Part shown: one piece after another, positions 1 through 8,523 of the stretch | Layout: every line of letters starts with the position of its first letter | How positions within the stretch are numbered: the first letter of the stretch is position 1 | Assembly: GCF_008326345.1 (NCBI RefSeq) | Contig: NZ_BJEN01000002.1 | Span: forward strand, 124,001 to 188,000 | Direction: 5' to 3' | From: Cutibacterium modestum | GTDB lineage: Bacteria; Actinomycetota; Actinomycetes; Propionibacteriales; Propionibacteriaceae | DNA length: 64,000 bases | Program-made: the position numbers and the translations under genes | The notes under the pieces: generated by a model | The model's database searches: none | The model's input: only the letters and a program-made list of their open reading frames with translations | What the model was told of the DNA's origin: nothing

Positions 1-17
1 CATCGGGAGAGATATTC

Positions 18-1325
18 ATGAAGATCTCAGCTATTCGTGCCCGAATACTTGGTGCCTTGGCCATGGCGGCCCTCCTCGTTCTGGTGGTGGGCTCCCCAGC
101 CGCCCTCGTGGCATGGGGACACCTCGACGCCAGCACTGTGTTACACCCAGCAAGATGGCTGGCTCCTGACGACGGGTCGATCCTCCTCACTGTTGTGACC
201 GTGAGCGGCTGGGTGGCCTGGACGGTGTTCAGTGTCTGCGTCGTCGCTGAGGCCGTCGGGGTAGTCACCAGTCAGCGTTATCACGTGAAGCTTCCTGGTT
301 TGAGCGCGGTTCAGGGGATCGCGGCAGGGTTGTTGGTGGCGAGCCTGACTGTCCTGTCACCGCTGACGCGATCAGCTGTCCCGTCCGTTCCGGTATCAGA
401 CGCGGCCGCCGCGGTTGCCACCCCGCAGCCTGCTTCTGAGATTCAGGCCAGTAGCGCGGAGCATGATGAGGGCGTCACTACTGTCACCGTCGGGCCTCAT
501 GATGATCTGTGGGCGCTCGCTGAGACCTGGTACGGAGATGGCACCTCTTGGCGACGCATCGCCGCTGCCAACCCCGATGTCGATGTTGATCATCTCGTCG
601 TCGGTCAGCGCCTCGCTCTTCCGGGAGCCACAGTGACCGTGCCTGCCGGGCACACCGGTGCCGGCCGCCCGATCGACGCCGAGGAACTCAACCAGATAGC
701 TCCCCAATCGGAAGCGTCGAAAGCTCGGACCGTCACCGTCGAGCAAGGAGACACCCTCAGCGGGATTGCCCAGACACAGTTAGGGGATGCGTCATCCTGG
801 CCAGCAATCTGGCATCTCAATGAGGGGATCATCGCGGACCCGGATCACATCGAGCCAGGGTGGGAACTGGTCCTTCCGGATTCCGCAGCTGAGGACAAGC
901 AGGCATCTGACCAGCACACCGATGAGACAGCCGGCGCGCGGGTGAAACCGGTCTCTGCCGGGACGCTGACTGGGAACGAACTTCTGCCTGAGGTGGGTGA
1001 CGACACCACGGCTACTGTGACTGAAGCGACAGCTGGACCTCCAGTGGCTGCTGGGGTGGACGAGGTTGCGAGCATGGCTGAGGTTGGGCAAAACCCTGCC
1101 GAGATACTTCGGGCGGGACTAGCTGGCCTGAGTTTATTCCTGGCGGGTGAGGTCGCTGGCACCGTTACAGCTCGACGTCGACAACAGCTCTTTACCCGGC
1201 CGCTCGGACGACGCATACCGACAGTATCGGGAGAGCCCCGTCGGGCCAAGCGCGTTCTTGACGCTGCCGTAGACCAGCTTGATGAGTCCCCTCAATGGAC
1301 GCCGCTGCTCTCACCGACGCCATGA
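18..1325 (+). CDS. Membrane protein with two LysM domains
   Basis: Protein of 435 residues. There are three hydrophobic segments near residues 9-33, 55-85 and 97-115, then two LysM domains at about 153-205 and 238-287 (the second with the typical EQGDTLSGIA opening), and another hydrophobic segment near 365-382 followed by a basic RRRQQ stretch. LysM modules bind peptidoglycan or related glycans, so this is probably an envelope protein with an exposed middle part. The start is supported by GGGAGAG about 7 nt upstream. The 3' end overlaps the next gene, which carries a BTAD domain. In other actinobacteria LysM and BTAD parts can occur in one long protein (family knowledge), so the two genes may form a split version. 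Function beyond wall association is unknown. Confidence 0.8.
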   Translation: MKISAIRARILGALAMAALLVLVVGSPAALVAWGHLDASTVLHPARWLAPDDGSILLTVVTVSGWVAWTVFSVCVVAEAVGVVTSQRYHVKLPGLSAVQGIAAGLLVASLTVLSPLTRSAVPSVPVSDAAAAVATPQPASEIQASSAEHDEGVTTVTVGPHDDLWALAETWYGDGTSWRRIAAANPDVDVDHLVVGQRLALPGATVTVPAGHTGAGRPIDAEELNQIAPQSEASKARTVTVEQGDTLSGIAQTQLGDASSWPAIWHLNEGIIADPDHIEPGWELVLPDSAAEDKQASDQHTDETAGARVKPVSAGTLTGNELLPEVGDDTTATVTEATAGPPVAAGVDEVASMAEVGQNPAEILRAGLAGLSLFLAGEVAGTVTARRRQQLFTRPLGRRIPTVSGEPRRAKRVLDAAVDQLDESPQWTPLLSPTP

Positions 1326-2770
1326 CGCCGACCACCGTTGTGCTGGGAACACGCGATTCTCAGATGCCGGTCTTGGTGGATCTTGCGGATATTCGTGGGG
1401 TACTAGCGATTAATGCGTCCGGAGACTTGGCTACGGCAATGGTGGCCTCAATCAGCCTGTCTCTCGTTGCGGCGCCGTGGAGTGGCGGAATCGACATCGT
1501 TGCGGTGGGTGAGGATCTTGGGTGGCTGGCACATACCGGTAGCGATGATGTGCAACTCGCCGATGAGGACGAGGTTGTTGAGGGGTTGGTTGGTTTTTCC
1601 GAGGAAGCCAGCAAGTATCCCGGGACGATCACCAGGGTTGTTCTCTCCTCAAGCCCCCTCGATCTTCCGGACCAAGAGTCCCTTGCTGCGGCGGGCATCG
1701 TCATCGTTATGCCGGGGTCAGGTGTCCGGGAGATCATCGTCACCGATTGTGATCATGCGGAGTTCGACGGCCAGCCGTTTACCCCACAGATCGTCACCGC
1801 GCCGATGCGTCGTGCCGTTGTGGAATTGCTTGAGACCACCGCTCGGTCTGATACGGAGGCCGCCCCGTGGTGGGAGCCGCGGCGAGGCGGCGAAGAGGGA
1901 TCCGATCCTCCGCCGGTGATGGCCAAACCCTGCGCTGCGCTGCCACCCAGTGATGCCCATTTGACCGTCGAGGAGGAAACCGTGCTGACGTCGACTATGA
2001 GGAGTGATGTTGCCCAGCTGCCCGTCGCCGGCGGACAGGTGCTGTCGCCCATATTGCGGCTTCTCGGCCCGGTTGACCTGTTGGGAGCCCGGGGAAATCC
2101 GCCGGCGAAAGCTCGACGGCAATGCTTGGAGTACTGCGCCTGGCTGTTGTGCCATCCAGGGGCGCGCTCTGTCCAGATGGCTGACGCGCTCATGGTTGCT
2201 GAGCCGACCCGACGCTCCAATGTCTCCCGGCTGCGCCGTTGGCTCGGCACCGATGACGCTGGCCGCGCCTACTTGCCAGAGGGATACGACGGTTCATTGC
2301 GCTTAGTAGATGCAGTGACGAGCGACTGGGAAAGGCTCGAACTGCTGGTTTCTGGGGGAGTATCGACGGCTCCGTTAGCCAACCTTGTGAGTGCCCTCGA
2401 CCTCGTCCGCGGCGCTCCCCTGGCTGATGCTGCTCCCGGCCAATGGCATTGGGCTGAGGAATGGCGGATTGACATGATCCAGATGGTTCGCGACATCGGG
2501 GTTGAGGTGGCCCGACGAGCAATGGAGACGGGAGACGTCGAGTTGGCGTCCCGGGCCCTCGCCAGAGCTACCGTCGCCTGTCCCGAGGATGAAGTGTTGC
2601 TGGTGGCTCGCATCAAACTGGCTGACGAACTCGGCGACCGGGGCGAGGTTGAAAGGCTGGTCTACGTGCTGTCTCGTCAGGCGCGACGGCTTGGCGTCGA
2701 CTTGTCAGAGGAAACTATCACCGTCTTGCAGGAAGTGATGGAGGGTCACGCACGGGCCAGGGTGGTCTGA
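1322..2770 (+). CDS. BTAD (bacterial transcriptional activator) domain protein
   Basis: Protein of 482 residues from the ATG at 1322, which overlaps the upstream stop as ATGA and so suggests translational coupling. An in-frame ATG at 1295 would add nine residues. The N-terminal half is a low-similarity alpha/beta region. The middle, near 260-330, looks like a winged-helix OmpR/SARP-type fold (QMADALMVAEPTRRSNVSRL). The C-terminus resembles the helical BTAD repeat region of SARP-like regulators (DVELASRALARATVACPEDE). Its pairing with a membrane LysM gene suggests envelope-linked signalling or assembly rather than classical antibiotic regulation. No DNA target can be inferred. It could equally be the cytoplasmic half of a split LysM-BTAD protein. 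Confidence 0.7.
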   Translation: MTPTTVVLGTRDSQMPVLVDLADIRGVLAINASGDLATAMVASISLSLVAAPWSGGIDIVAVGEDLGWLAHTGSDDVQLADEDEVVEGLVGFSEEASKYPGTITRVVLSSSPLDLPDQESLAAAGIVIVMPGSGVREIIVTDCDHAEFDGQPFTPQIVTAPMRRAVVELLETTARSDTEAAPWWEPRRGGEEGSDPPPVMAKPCAALPPSDAHLTVEEETVLTSTMRSDVAQLPVAGGQVLSPILRLLGPVDLLGARGNPPAKARRQCLEYCAWLLCHPGARSVQMADALMVAEPTRRSNVSRLRRWLGTDDAGRAYLPEGYDGSLRLVDAVTSDWERLELLVSGGVSTAPLANLVSALDLVRGAPLADAAPGQWHWAEEWRIDMIQMVRDIGVEVARRAMETGDVELASRALARATVACPEDEVLLVARIKLADELGDRGEVERLVYVLSRQARRLGVDLSEETITVLQEVMEGHARARVV

Positions 2771-2789
2771 GGGCGTCGCCCGCAAGGCC

Positions 2790-2821
2790 AGTGACGCCAC
2801 CGCATAAGCCGAGGTGTCACT
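2790..2821. terminator. Hairpin between convergent genes
   Basis: AGTGACGCC (2790-2798) pairs with GGTGTCACT (2813-2821), a nine-pair stem with one G-U pair and a 14-nt loop. It lies where the BTAD gene and the MFS gene converge, so it may terminate both. No clear T-run is visible. Confidence 0.35.
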
Positions 2822-4160
2822 CTTCGGGAGTACCGGTGGGTAACCCGCCGAGGGCGCTGCCCTTGTCAAAGACATCGTCGCCGTGGGCCCGGGTTGCTAG
2901 CGCGAAGACCATGGCCACCACGAGGTAGACGATGGCCAGACCGACGATGTGGGGGCCAGACAGGCCCTGGATGGGCAGCACCAACGCAGCCAACGCTGAA
3001 CCTGCCACGAACATCGCGTTGTACACCATGTCGTAAGCGATGAACACGCGGCCCTTGTAGCCGTCAGAGATGTGTGCCTGACAAATGGTGTCGACACCGG
3101 CTTTCAAGGACTGGGCGAAGAGCCCAATGAGGAAGCCAGCCGCAAGTAGACCCCAACGGTTCGGGATGGCACCTGGGAAGGCCTGGATGACCGCGGTCGC
3201 CATGAGGAGAGTCATCAGGGCACGACGCATTCCTAGGCGATGCACCAGCATTGGCATGAAGCCTGCCGAGAGCACGAAGCCGGCGCCCATGGCTACGGCC
3301 CACACCGTCATGTCTGCCATGGCTCCGTTGATGTCAGACTGCACGTGGAATCGGTTGCGGTACCCCAAGATCATCGCCACTGAGTACACCCCGAACAGCA
3401 CCCGCTGGGCGCCGATCAGCGTGAGGGAATGTCCCACCAATGGCACTTTCCTCAGATAGCGGAAACCATCCACCACATCCCCAGCTACCGCTCTCATCGT
3501 CCGGGAACGATCCACTAATGGTGGGCCAAGCTCCCGACGTGAAAATTGCAGTCCTAAGGCGACCGAGACTGCGAACAGGGTCGCAGATATGCAGAAGACG
3601 ATCGTATCGGCGTGGTGTATCGGGATATGGCGTCCGGCGATCATGCGCACTGCCGCAGCAACGACCGCACCGATCATGAGTCCTAGCGGGCCAATCGTTG
3701 GCATGATCGACGAGGCCGTCAGGTAGTCGCGTTTGTCGATGGTGTACTCCAACCCGGCGACCAAGGCGGTGAGCAAGAACCGGTTGAGGCTCATCGCGAT
3801 GAGTAACCCAATGAGCAAGATCAGGTGAGAGGGTCGATCGCGCGCACCATCCCAGACGAGGATCCCCAAGCCGATCGCAATGAGGCAGCGCAGCCCATCG
3901 GTGTAGACGAGGATGCGCTGACGTGACCAGCGGTCGAGCACGACGGAGACGAAGGGGCCAATGATGCTGAAGGGCAGCAGGGTGATAGCTAGCACCATGG
4001 CTATGGACCATGCGTCAGGCTGCTGCTCCGGGGAGAGCAGGACGTAGGAAGCCATCCCAACCTGGAGGGTGCCGTCAGCCGCCTGGGTGGCTATACGAAC
4101 CCCGAGAATCTTGCGGAAATCGCGGCGTTGCCACAGGTGGCGCAGGTTCTGCCAGAACAA
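2817..4160 (-). CDS. Major facilitator superfamily transporter
   Basis: Protein of 447 residues with about 12 hydrophobic segments and no signal peptide. It has the MFS layout of two six-helix halves separated by a more polar stretch near residues 200-225. The loop between helices 2 and 3 carries VLDRWSRQRILVYTDG, resembling the MFS motif A region (D-R-x-x-R). A similar motif follows the first helices of the second half (MLVHRLGMRRALMT). Such proteins usually export drugs or metabolites by proton antiport, but the substrate cannot be read from the sequence. It stands alone on the minus strand and converges with the BTAD gene. About 150 nt upstream, before the aldolase stop codon, would hold its promoter. 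Confidence 0.8.
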   Translation of the reverse strand: MFWQNLRHLWQRRDFRKILGVRIATQAADGTLQVGMASYVLLSPEQQPDAWSIAMVLAITLLPFSIIGPFVSVVLDRWSRQRILVYTDGLRCLIAIGLGILVWDGARDRPSHLILLIGLLIAMSLNRFLLTALVAGLEYTIDKRDYLTASSIMPTIGPLGLMIGAVVAAAVRMIAGRHIPIHHADTIVFCISATLFAVSVALGLQFSRRELGPPLVDRSRTMRAVAGDVVDGFRYLRKVPLVGHSLTLIGAQRVLFGVYSVAMILGYRNRFHVQSDINGAMADMTVWAVAMGAGFVLSAGFMPMLVHRLGMRRALMTLLMATAVIQAFPGAIPNRWGLLAAGFLIGLFAQSLKAGVDTICQAHISDGYKGRVFIAYDMVYNAMFVAGSALAALVLPIQGLSGPHIVGLAIVYLVVAMVFALATRAHGDDVFDKGSALGGLPTGTPEE

Positions 4161-4313
4161 TGCGGCTCTCCATTCGTCGACCGGTTCGATCCTAGACGGA
4201 CGGAGGATTCAGGGTCCGGGCAGCGCGGGGCCACACGGGAGGCGTGTGCGGATCTGGTCACCTCGGTGAGACGGCTGTGGGAGAGTCATCCCTGTTGGGA
4301 CGCAACTGAATCG

Positions 4314-4964
4314 TCACTGTTCTGGGAGCCGACTTGATGAGTACTCCTTGATTGCTTCCACTTGAAAGGTGATCTGTTGTTCATTAAGGACCTTCACCGG
4401 TCGGCCGGTGGACATCGCTCGAAGTTGGACCTCGCAGATGTACTCCAGATACGGCAGTAGGGAGAGTGCCGTGTCTAGGGTTGGGCCGATCGTGATGGCG
4501 CCATGATTGCTCATGAGCGCACCCTGACGTCCGTCGAGTGCTGTCACCACGTTGTGGGCCAGTTCGTCGGTGCCGAAGTTGGCATAGGCGGAAACTCGGA
4601 TCGGCCCTCCGAACATGGCTGAGTAGTAGTGCGAGAACGGGACCTCGTCGCACACCAGACCAAGCGCGGTGGACGCAGGGGCGTGGTTGTGGGTGATCCC
4701 ACGAGCGTCCGTGGAGTGATAGACGGCCAAGTGGAGAGGCAGTTCGCTAGATGGTTTGAGTTGTGCCTCGACGACCTCCCCATTGAGATCGTGGACGCCA
4801 ACGAGGTCTGCCGTGAGGTCCTCGTACGGTACGGCGGATGGTGAGATGCACACCTTGTTGCCGACTCGGACCGAGACGTTGCCGGCCGTGCCAACAACAA
4901 GTCCCTTCCGTTGCAACTCCTGGCAGACATCCACCACTGCTTGCCGTTCACCCTGACAAATCAT
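4314..4964 (-). CDS. Class II aldolase, FucA/AraD family
   Basis: Protein of 216 residues, the normal length for L-fuculose-1-phosphate aldolase. The family splits sugar 1-phosphates to dihydroxyacetone phosphate plus an aldehyde, using a divalent metal. Visible landmarks are the catalytic Glu in PSSELPLHLAVY, the metal His pair in THNHAPASTALG, and the third His in SNHGAITIG. The start at 4964 is preferred over an ATG six codons upstream because GAGGT (4971-4975) sits 7 nt before it. The gene lies 30 nt downstream of the PRD regulator on the same strand and is probably cotranscribed. With the divergent GatABC-type PTS and dehydrogenase it likely completes a polyol pathway. The exact sugar phosphate is not determined. 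Confidence 0.85.
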   Translation of the reverse strand: MICQGERQAVVDVCQELQRKGLVVGTAGNVSVRVGNKVCISPSAVPYEDLTADLVGVHDLNGEVVEAQLKPSSELPLHLAVYHSTDARGITHNHAPASTALGLVCDEVPFSHYYSAMFGGPIRVSAYANFGTDELAHNVVTALDGRQGALMSNHGAITIGPTLDTALSLLPYLEYICEVQLRAMSTGRPVKVLNEQQITFQVEAIKEYSSSRLPEQ

Positions 4965-4994
4965 GAATATACCTCGATTCATTGTGTTTGTCTG

Positions 4995-6902
4995 TTAATT
5001 AGGCTCCGTCAACTCATCTTTCAGGAAATCCACGAACTGGTCGAAATCGGATACCTTACGGAGCTCGTTGTACAGAGTCGGATCATACAGAAGGCTGATA
5101 AGCGGTTGATAGAAATTCAGGAACTCATCATAGTCATCGGCATTGGTAGCAAGCATGAGGATCAGCGTCACGTCCGACAGCCCCCACCTCACGGGGGAAG
5201 AAGGAAAGAGGACACACACTTTTGTCTCATGCGCAAGAAAATCCATCGCATGTGGCACAGCAAACCGTCTGGCGAAGCAAGTGGGTGAATAGGTCTCCCG
5301 CAGTCGCACCGACTCGGAAAACTCGGCAGGTACAACATTGTGGTCCTGCAATCGGTTGCACATGAGGGAAATTGCGGAATCGGAATCACTAACCTGAGCA
5401 TCAACGAAAAAGAGATCGGGGTCTAAGAACTTGCGCAATGATTGCGACAGGTGAAGCCTGATCTTGGATTGTGAGGACTTGAGCAGAGCCTGGTCGAGGG
5501 CAATGAAGTCCAAGTCTGATAGCAACGCGCTCACTTGCACGCAGGGGCAGGACATAGAGCTTTCATCGGTCGTCGAGATCACCAGCTCGCACGGCTCCAA
5601 GTCGACTCCATCCAATGTTGTTACGACATCGAGAATGCTGAGGCGGTCCCGGTACCTGTTGAAAAGACCCGTCAAGACCCAATCACGGAGAGCTTGGTAG
5701 TCCGGACAGACAACGATGGTGTGAGTCGTGTCCATGGGAGACCTCGATGGAAGGGTGTGAAGGCCCAAGTAGACAGCGAGGAGCCCGATCTCATCATCGG
5801 GGAAGGATATTCCGAGGGTCTTGTTGAGTAGATCAGCCAGGTAGACGGCGACGTCATACAGCAGTGGGGATCTTGCACGAAGAGACTCTTGAAGATTGTT
5901 TCTGAAGAAAGGGATCGATCTGCTCCGTGTCGATAGGCGTTCCACGTGGGCCGCGATGTCTGAATCGAGTTTCGATCTGTCAGCTGACAGGCCGAAATGA
6001 TTGATGGCATCGTCAAGGCAGTCCTGAACCACTTTGAAGACACGATCCGGCTCGACGTCGTGGCTGTCGTTCGGCCTGTCGGTGTGTGGATCAAGAGCAA
6101 GACCGATGACGCTATGCACGTACGCCCGGTCCACAGGATGGACCGCAAGGTCAGGATACGTGCCCTCGAGTGAGGATAGGACCTGTTCGGCCAGTTGCGT
6201 TATATCCTCGTCCAGGGACGGAATGACACTGGGGTCCACATCCACCCTAAAGTGACTTCGTTGTAAGCAGATCGCAAGATTCACGACTGTGTTCGACAGA
6301 TGAATGTCGTCCGCATGGAGGTCATGGTCCGCGATGACACTCACGAGGTTGCGTCTGATCACTCCCAGATCAACGTCCGGTAGATAGCGGTTCAGCCTCT
6401 CGTCCTGGCCCACCACGACGTCCATGGCATTGTGGACAAACTCTCCGAGAAGATGTCGAATGTCCAGCTCGGAGCCAACAAGCGCAACGTCAGCTCCGTG
6501 CACCTCAATATGAAGACCGTGCTTTTCTACCTGGGGCTTGAGGCGTTGCAGAGCCGTACGCGTGACCGATTCGCTCATGAAGCATTCAACCATGATTTCA
6601 TAAATATCGGTACGGGGTCGGGACAGCAGGAAGAGAAGAATTCTTTCCTGATGATCCAGGTGCGTCGCCAAGTCTGATGTCCTGCCAAGGAGATCACCGT
6701 ACGCACGTCGGTTCAGGGTATATCCATGGGCGGAGGCTTCAATGATTTCCGACCTTGTCATACCGTTGATACGGGCGATGTCATAACGCAGGGTCCGTGA
6801 ACTGACCCCGAGCAATGCAGCAAGGTCCGATCCAGTCGTGGCGGAATGAACCTCGCTGAGAAGTTGCAGCAACAATGCTTGCCGTTCGGAAAAGCGAATC
6901 AT
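4995..6902 (-). CDS. PRD-containing transcriptional regulator with EIIA-like domain (BglG/MtlR type)
   Basis: Protein of 635 residues from the ATG at 6902 (a GTG lies three codons upstream). Order of parts: an N-terminal HTH (about 1-60, LAALLGVSSRTLRYDIARI), a second DNA-binding or Mga-like segment, two PTS-regulation domains (about 170-380) with conserved His in IGLALDPHTDRP and YLGLHTLPSR, an EIIB-like stretch (TIVVCPDYQ, near 400), and a C-terminal EIIA-like domain (about 490-635) with a candidate phospho-His in RFAVPHAMDF. Proteins of this type activate PTS operons when phosphorylated appropriately by HPr or EII. Its gene precedes the aldolase and diverges from the dehydrogenase-PTS genes, so it very probably controls both from the 6903-7132 spacer. 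Confidence 0.88.
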   Translation of the reverse strand: MIRFSERQALLLQLLSEVHSATTGSDLAALLGVSSRTLRYDIARINGMTRSEIIEASAHGYTLNRRAYGDLLGRTSDLATHLDHQERILLFLLSRPRTDIYEIMVECFMSESVTRTALQRLKPQVEKHGLHIEVHGADVALVGSELDIRHLLGEFVHNAMDVVVGQDERLNRYLPDVDLGVIRRNLVSVIADHDLHADDIHLSNTVVNLAICLQRSHFRVDVDPSVIPSLDEDITQLAEQVLSSLEGTYPDLAVHPVDRAYVHSVIGLALDPHTDRPNDSHDVEPDRVFKVVQDCLDDAINHFGLSADRSKLDSDIAAHVERLSTRSRSIPFFRNNLQESLRARSPLLYDVAVYLADLLNKTLGISFPDDEIGLLAVYLGLHTLPSRSPMDTTHTIVVCPDYQALRDWVLTGLFNRYRDRLSILDVVTTLDGVDLEPCELVISTTDESSMSCPCVQVSALLSDLDFIALDQALLKSSQSKIRLHLSQSLRKFLDPDLFFVDAQVSDSDSAISLMCNRLQDHNVVPAEFSESVRLRETYSPTCFARRFAVPHAMDFLAHETKVCVLFPSSPVRWGLSDVTLILMLATNADDYDEFLNFYQPLISLLYDPTLYNELRKVSDFDQFVDFLKDELTEPN

Positions 6903-7132
6903 ACGAAGCACCTGTACGCCAGTGTAATTGGTGGCCTTATGGTGGGGACAGCCCGGAACTTGCCTAGGGGGAGGCAGAAGAGCAATGCCTACCGCCCGGC
7001 ACTCATTTGGATCTCATCCGCTGGGTAACCGTCGATGCCGTGCTGGCAACAAGATGGTAATGGACCACGAATGGCTTGTGGTGAAAATATCAGTGTTACG
7101 TCTGGCGAGCCGTACACGAGGAAGTGGTGCAG

Positions 7133-8191
7133 ATGGACGCCTTAATGGATGCCGCAGTGATGCATGGGCCTGGTGACGTGAGATTTGAAAGAGTCCCGAT
7201 ACCGACCTGTCCTGAGGGTGGATTCGTACTTAAGGTCGAAGCGGTTGGTCTGTGTGGGTCTGATATTCGTAACCTGTCGACAGACTCACGGAAAGGCGAT
7301 TATCCCTTCATCTATGGTCATGAAGTCGTCGGATGCGTTCATGAGGTTGCGCCTGGCGTTGACGGCGTGGCCATGGGTGAGCGTCTGTACATCTACCCGG
7401 AGGCTCATTGTCTCAGGTGCGAAAACTGTCGTTCTGGCCGAAGTAACCAGTGCACCGACGTCGATTCCTACGTGAAACGCCCAGGCGGCTTCGCGGAATA
7501 CATCTCATATACCGCCACACGCCTGGAACGGGGTGCCATGTACCACGTCCCTGAGTCCGTTGATCCGGTTCGGGCATCATTGGCGGAACCGTTGTCGTCG
7601 ACATACGCATGTGTGGAGAACATCGACGTGTGTCTCGGCGACACCGTCGCGATCTTGGGGGCCGGGCCAATTGGTGTGAACCTCGCCATTCTGAGCAAGA
7701 TGCGAGGAGCATCCAAAGTCATTGTGGCGGACGTGAATGGGGACCGATTAGATCGCCTTGGCCCGTTCGGTGTCGATGAGGTCGTCGATGGCTCGATGTG
7801 CGATGTCGTCGACACGATCCTGTTACTTACGCATTCGCGAGGAGTGGACAAGGCGATCTCGGCGAATCCGAGTACCACCTCGCAGCAACAGATATTGGAG
7901 ATCACCAGGGCAGGCGGTACGGCTGTGTTTTTCGGGGGTGTTCCTCGAGGCAGCACTGCCGAATTGGACACCAACCTGATCCATTACAAAAGCCTGTGGG
8001 TCTACGGCCACTACGGTGCCACGAGCATCCAGGTCCAGCGGGCGTTCGAGCTGGCCCTTGACCCGAAGTACCCGGCAGAGTCCATCGTGAGTCACGTGCT
8101 GCCGCTTGCGAGGATCAACGAAGCCATCGAACTGACACGAAGTGGCGAGGCGCTCAAGGTCGTGCTGAAGCCAACGCTCAAGGAAGGATGA
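7133..8191 (+). CDS. Zinc-dependent polyol (phosphate) dehydrogenase, GatD/sorbitol dehydrogenase-like
   Basis: Protein of 352 residues of the medium-chain dehydrogenase family. It has the catalytic zinc Cys in GLCGSDIRN, the GHEVVG motif, the structural-zinc cluster (CLRCENCRSGRSNQC) and a Rossmann dinucleotide loop (AILGAGPIGVNLA). Family members oxidise sugar alcohols or their phosphates with NAD(P). The ATG at 7133 is chosen because AGGAA lies about 9 nt upstream; a GTG at 7124 is possible. It is the first gene of a dehydrogenase-IIB-IIC-IIA operon, so the substrate is likely a polyol phosphate made by that PTS. Galactitol-1-phosphate dehydrogenase is the closest named relative I can propose, but the neighbouring FucA-type aldolase argues for a product carrying a 1-phosphate. 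Confidence 0.85.
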   Translation: MDALMDAAVMHGPGDVRFERVPIPTCPEGGFVLKVEAVGLCGSDIRNLSTDSRKGDYPFIYGHEVVGCVHEVAPGVDGVAMGERLYIYPEAHCLRCENCRSGRSNQCTDVDSYVKRPGGFAEYISYTATRLERGAMYHVPESVDPVRASLAEPLSSTYACVENIDVCLGDTVAILGAGPIGVNLAILSKMRGASKVIVADVNGDRLDRLGPFGVDEVVDGSMCDVVDTILLLTHSRGVDKAISANPSTTSQQQILEITRAGGTAVFFGGVPRGSTAELDTNLIHYKSLWVYGHYGATSIQVQRAFELALDPKYPAESIVSHVLPLARINEAIELTRSGEALKVVLKPTLKEG

Positions 8192-8197
8192 ACAATC

Positions 8198-8500
8198 ATG
8201 GCGAATGAGGTCAAGATCCTGATCGCGTGTGGGTCAGGCATCGCAACGTCAACCGTTGCGCAGGAGAAGGTGAAGCAGATCCTCCAGGAGGCCGGGATTC
8301 CAGCTCGGATCACGAAGGGGACCGTCGGTCAGGTGCAGACGCTTCAGGATGGCGTGGACGTCGTGATGCTGACGACTCGGTACCCGAAGCCCCTGAAGAA
8401 GCCTCTTGTTCAGGTTTTTGGCCTGATCTCGGGCATTAATGAGGACACAATCAGAGACGAGATTGTGAGCACGTGTCGGTCAGTCCTCGAGGCTGAATAA
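8198..8500 (+). CDS. PTS sugar-alcohol transporter IIB component, galactitol family
   Basis: Small protein of 100 residues, full length for GatB-like IIB. The phosphorylated Cys sits in the early loop IACGSGIATSTVA. IIB takes phosphate from IIA and passes it to the polyol entering through IIC at the membrane. The start follows AAGGA by about 9 nt, and only 6 nt separate it from the dehydrogenase stop. It is cotranscribed with IIC (23 nt downstream) and IIA. Its substrate is inferred only by family (galactitol or another hexitol/pentitol). Confidence 0.9.
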   Translation: MANEVKILIACGSGIATSTVAQEKVKQILQEAGIPARITKGTVGQVQTLQDGVDVVMLTTRYPKPLKKPLVQVFGLISGINEDTIRDEIVSTCRSVLEAE

Positions 8501-8523
8501 GAGGCGTGTGGGGAGAGGTCTAG

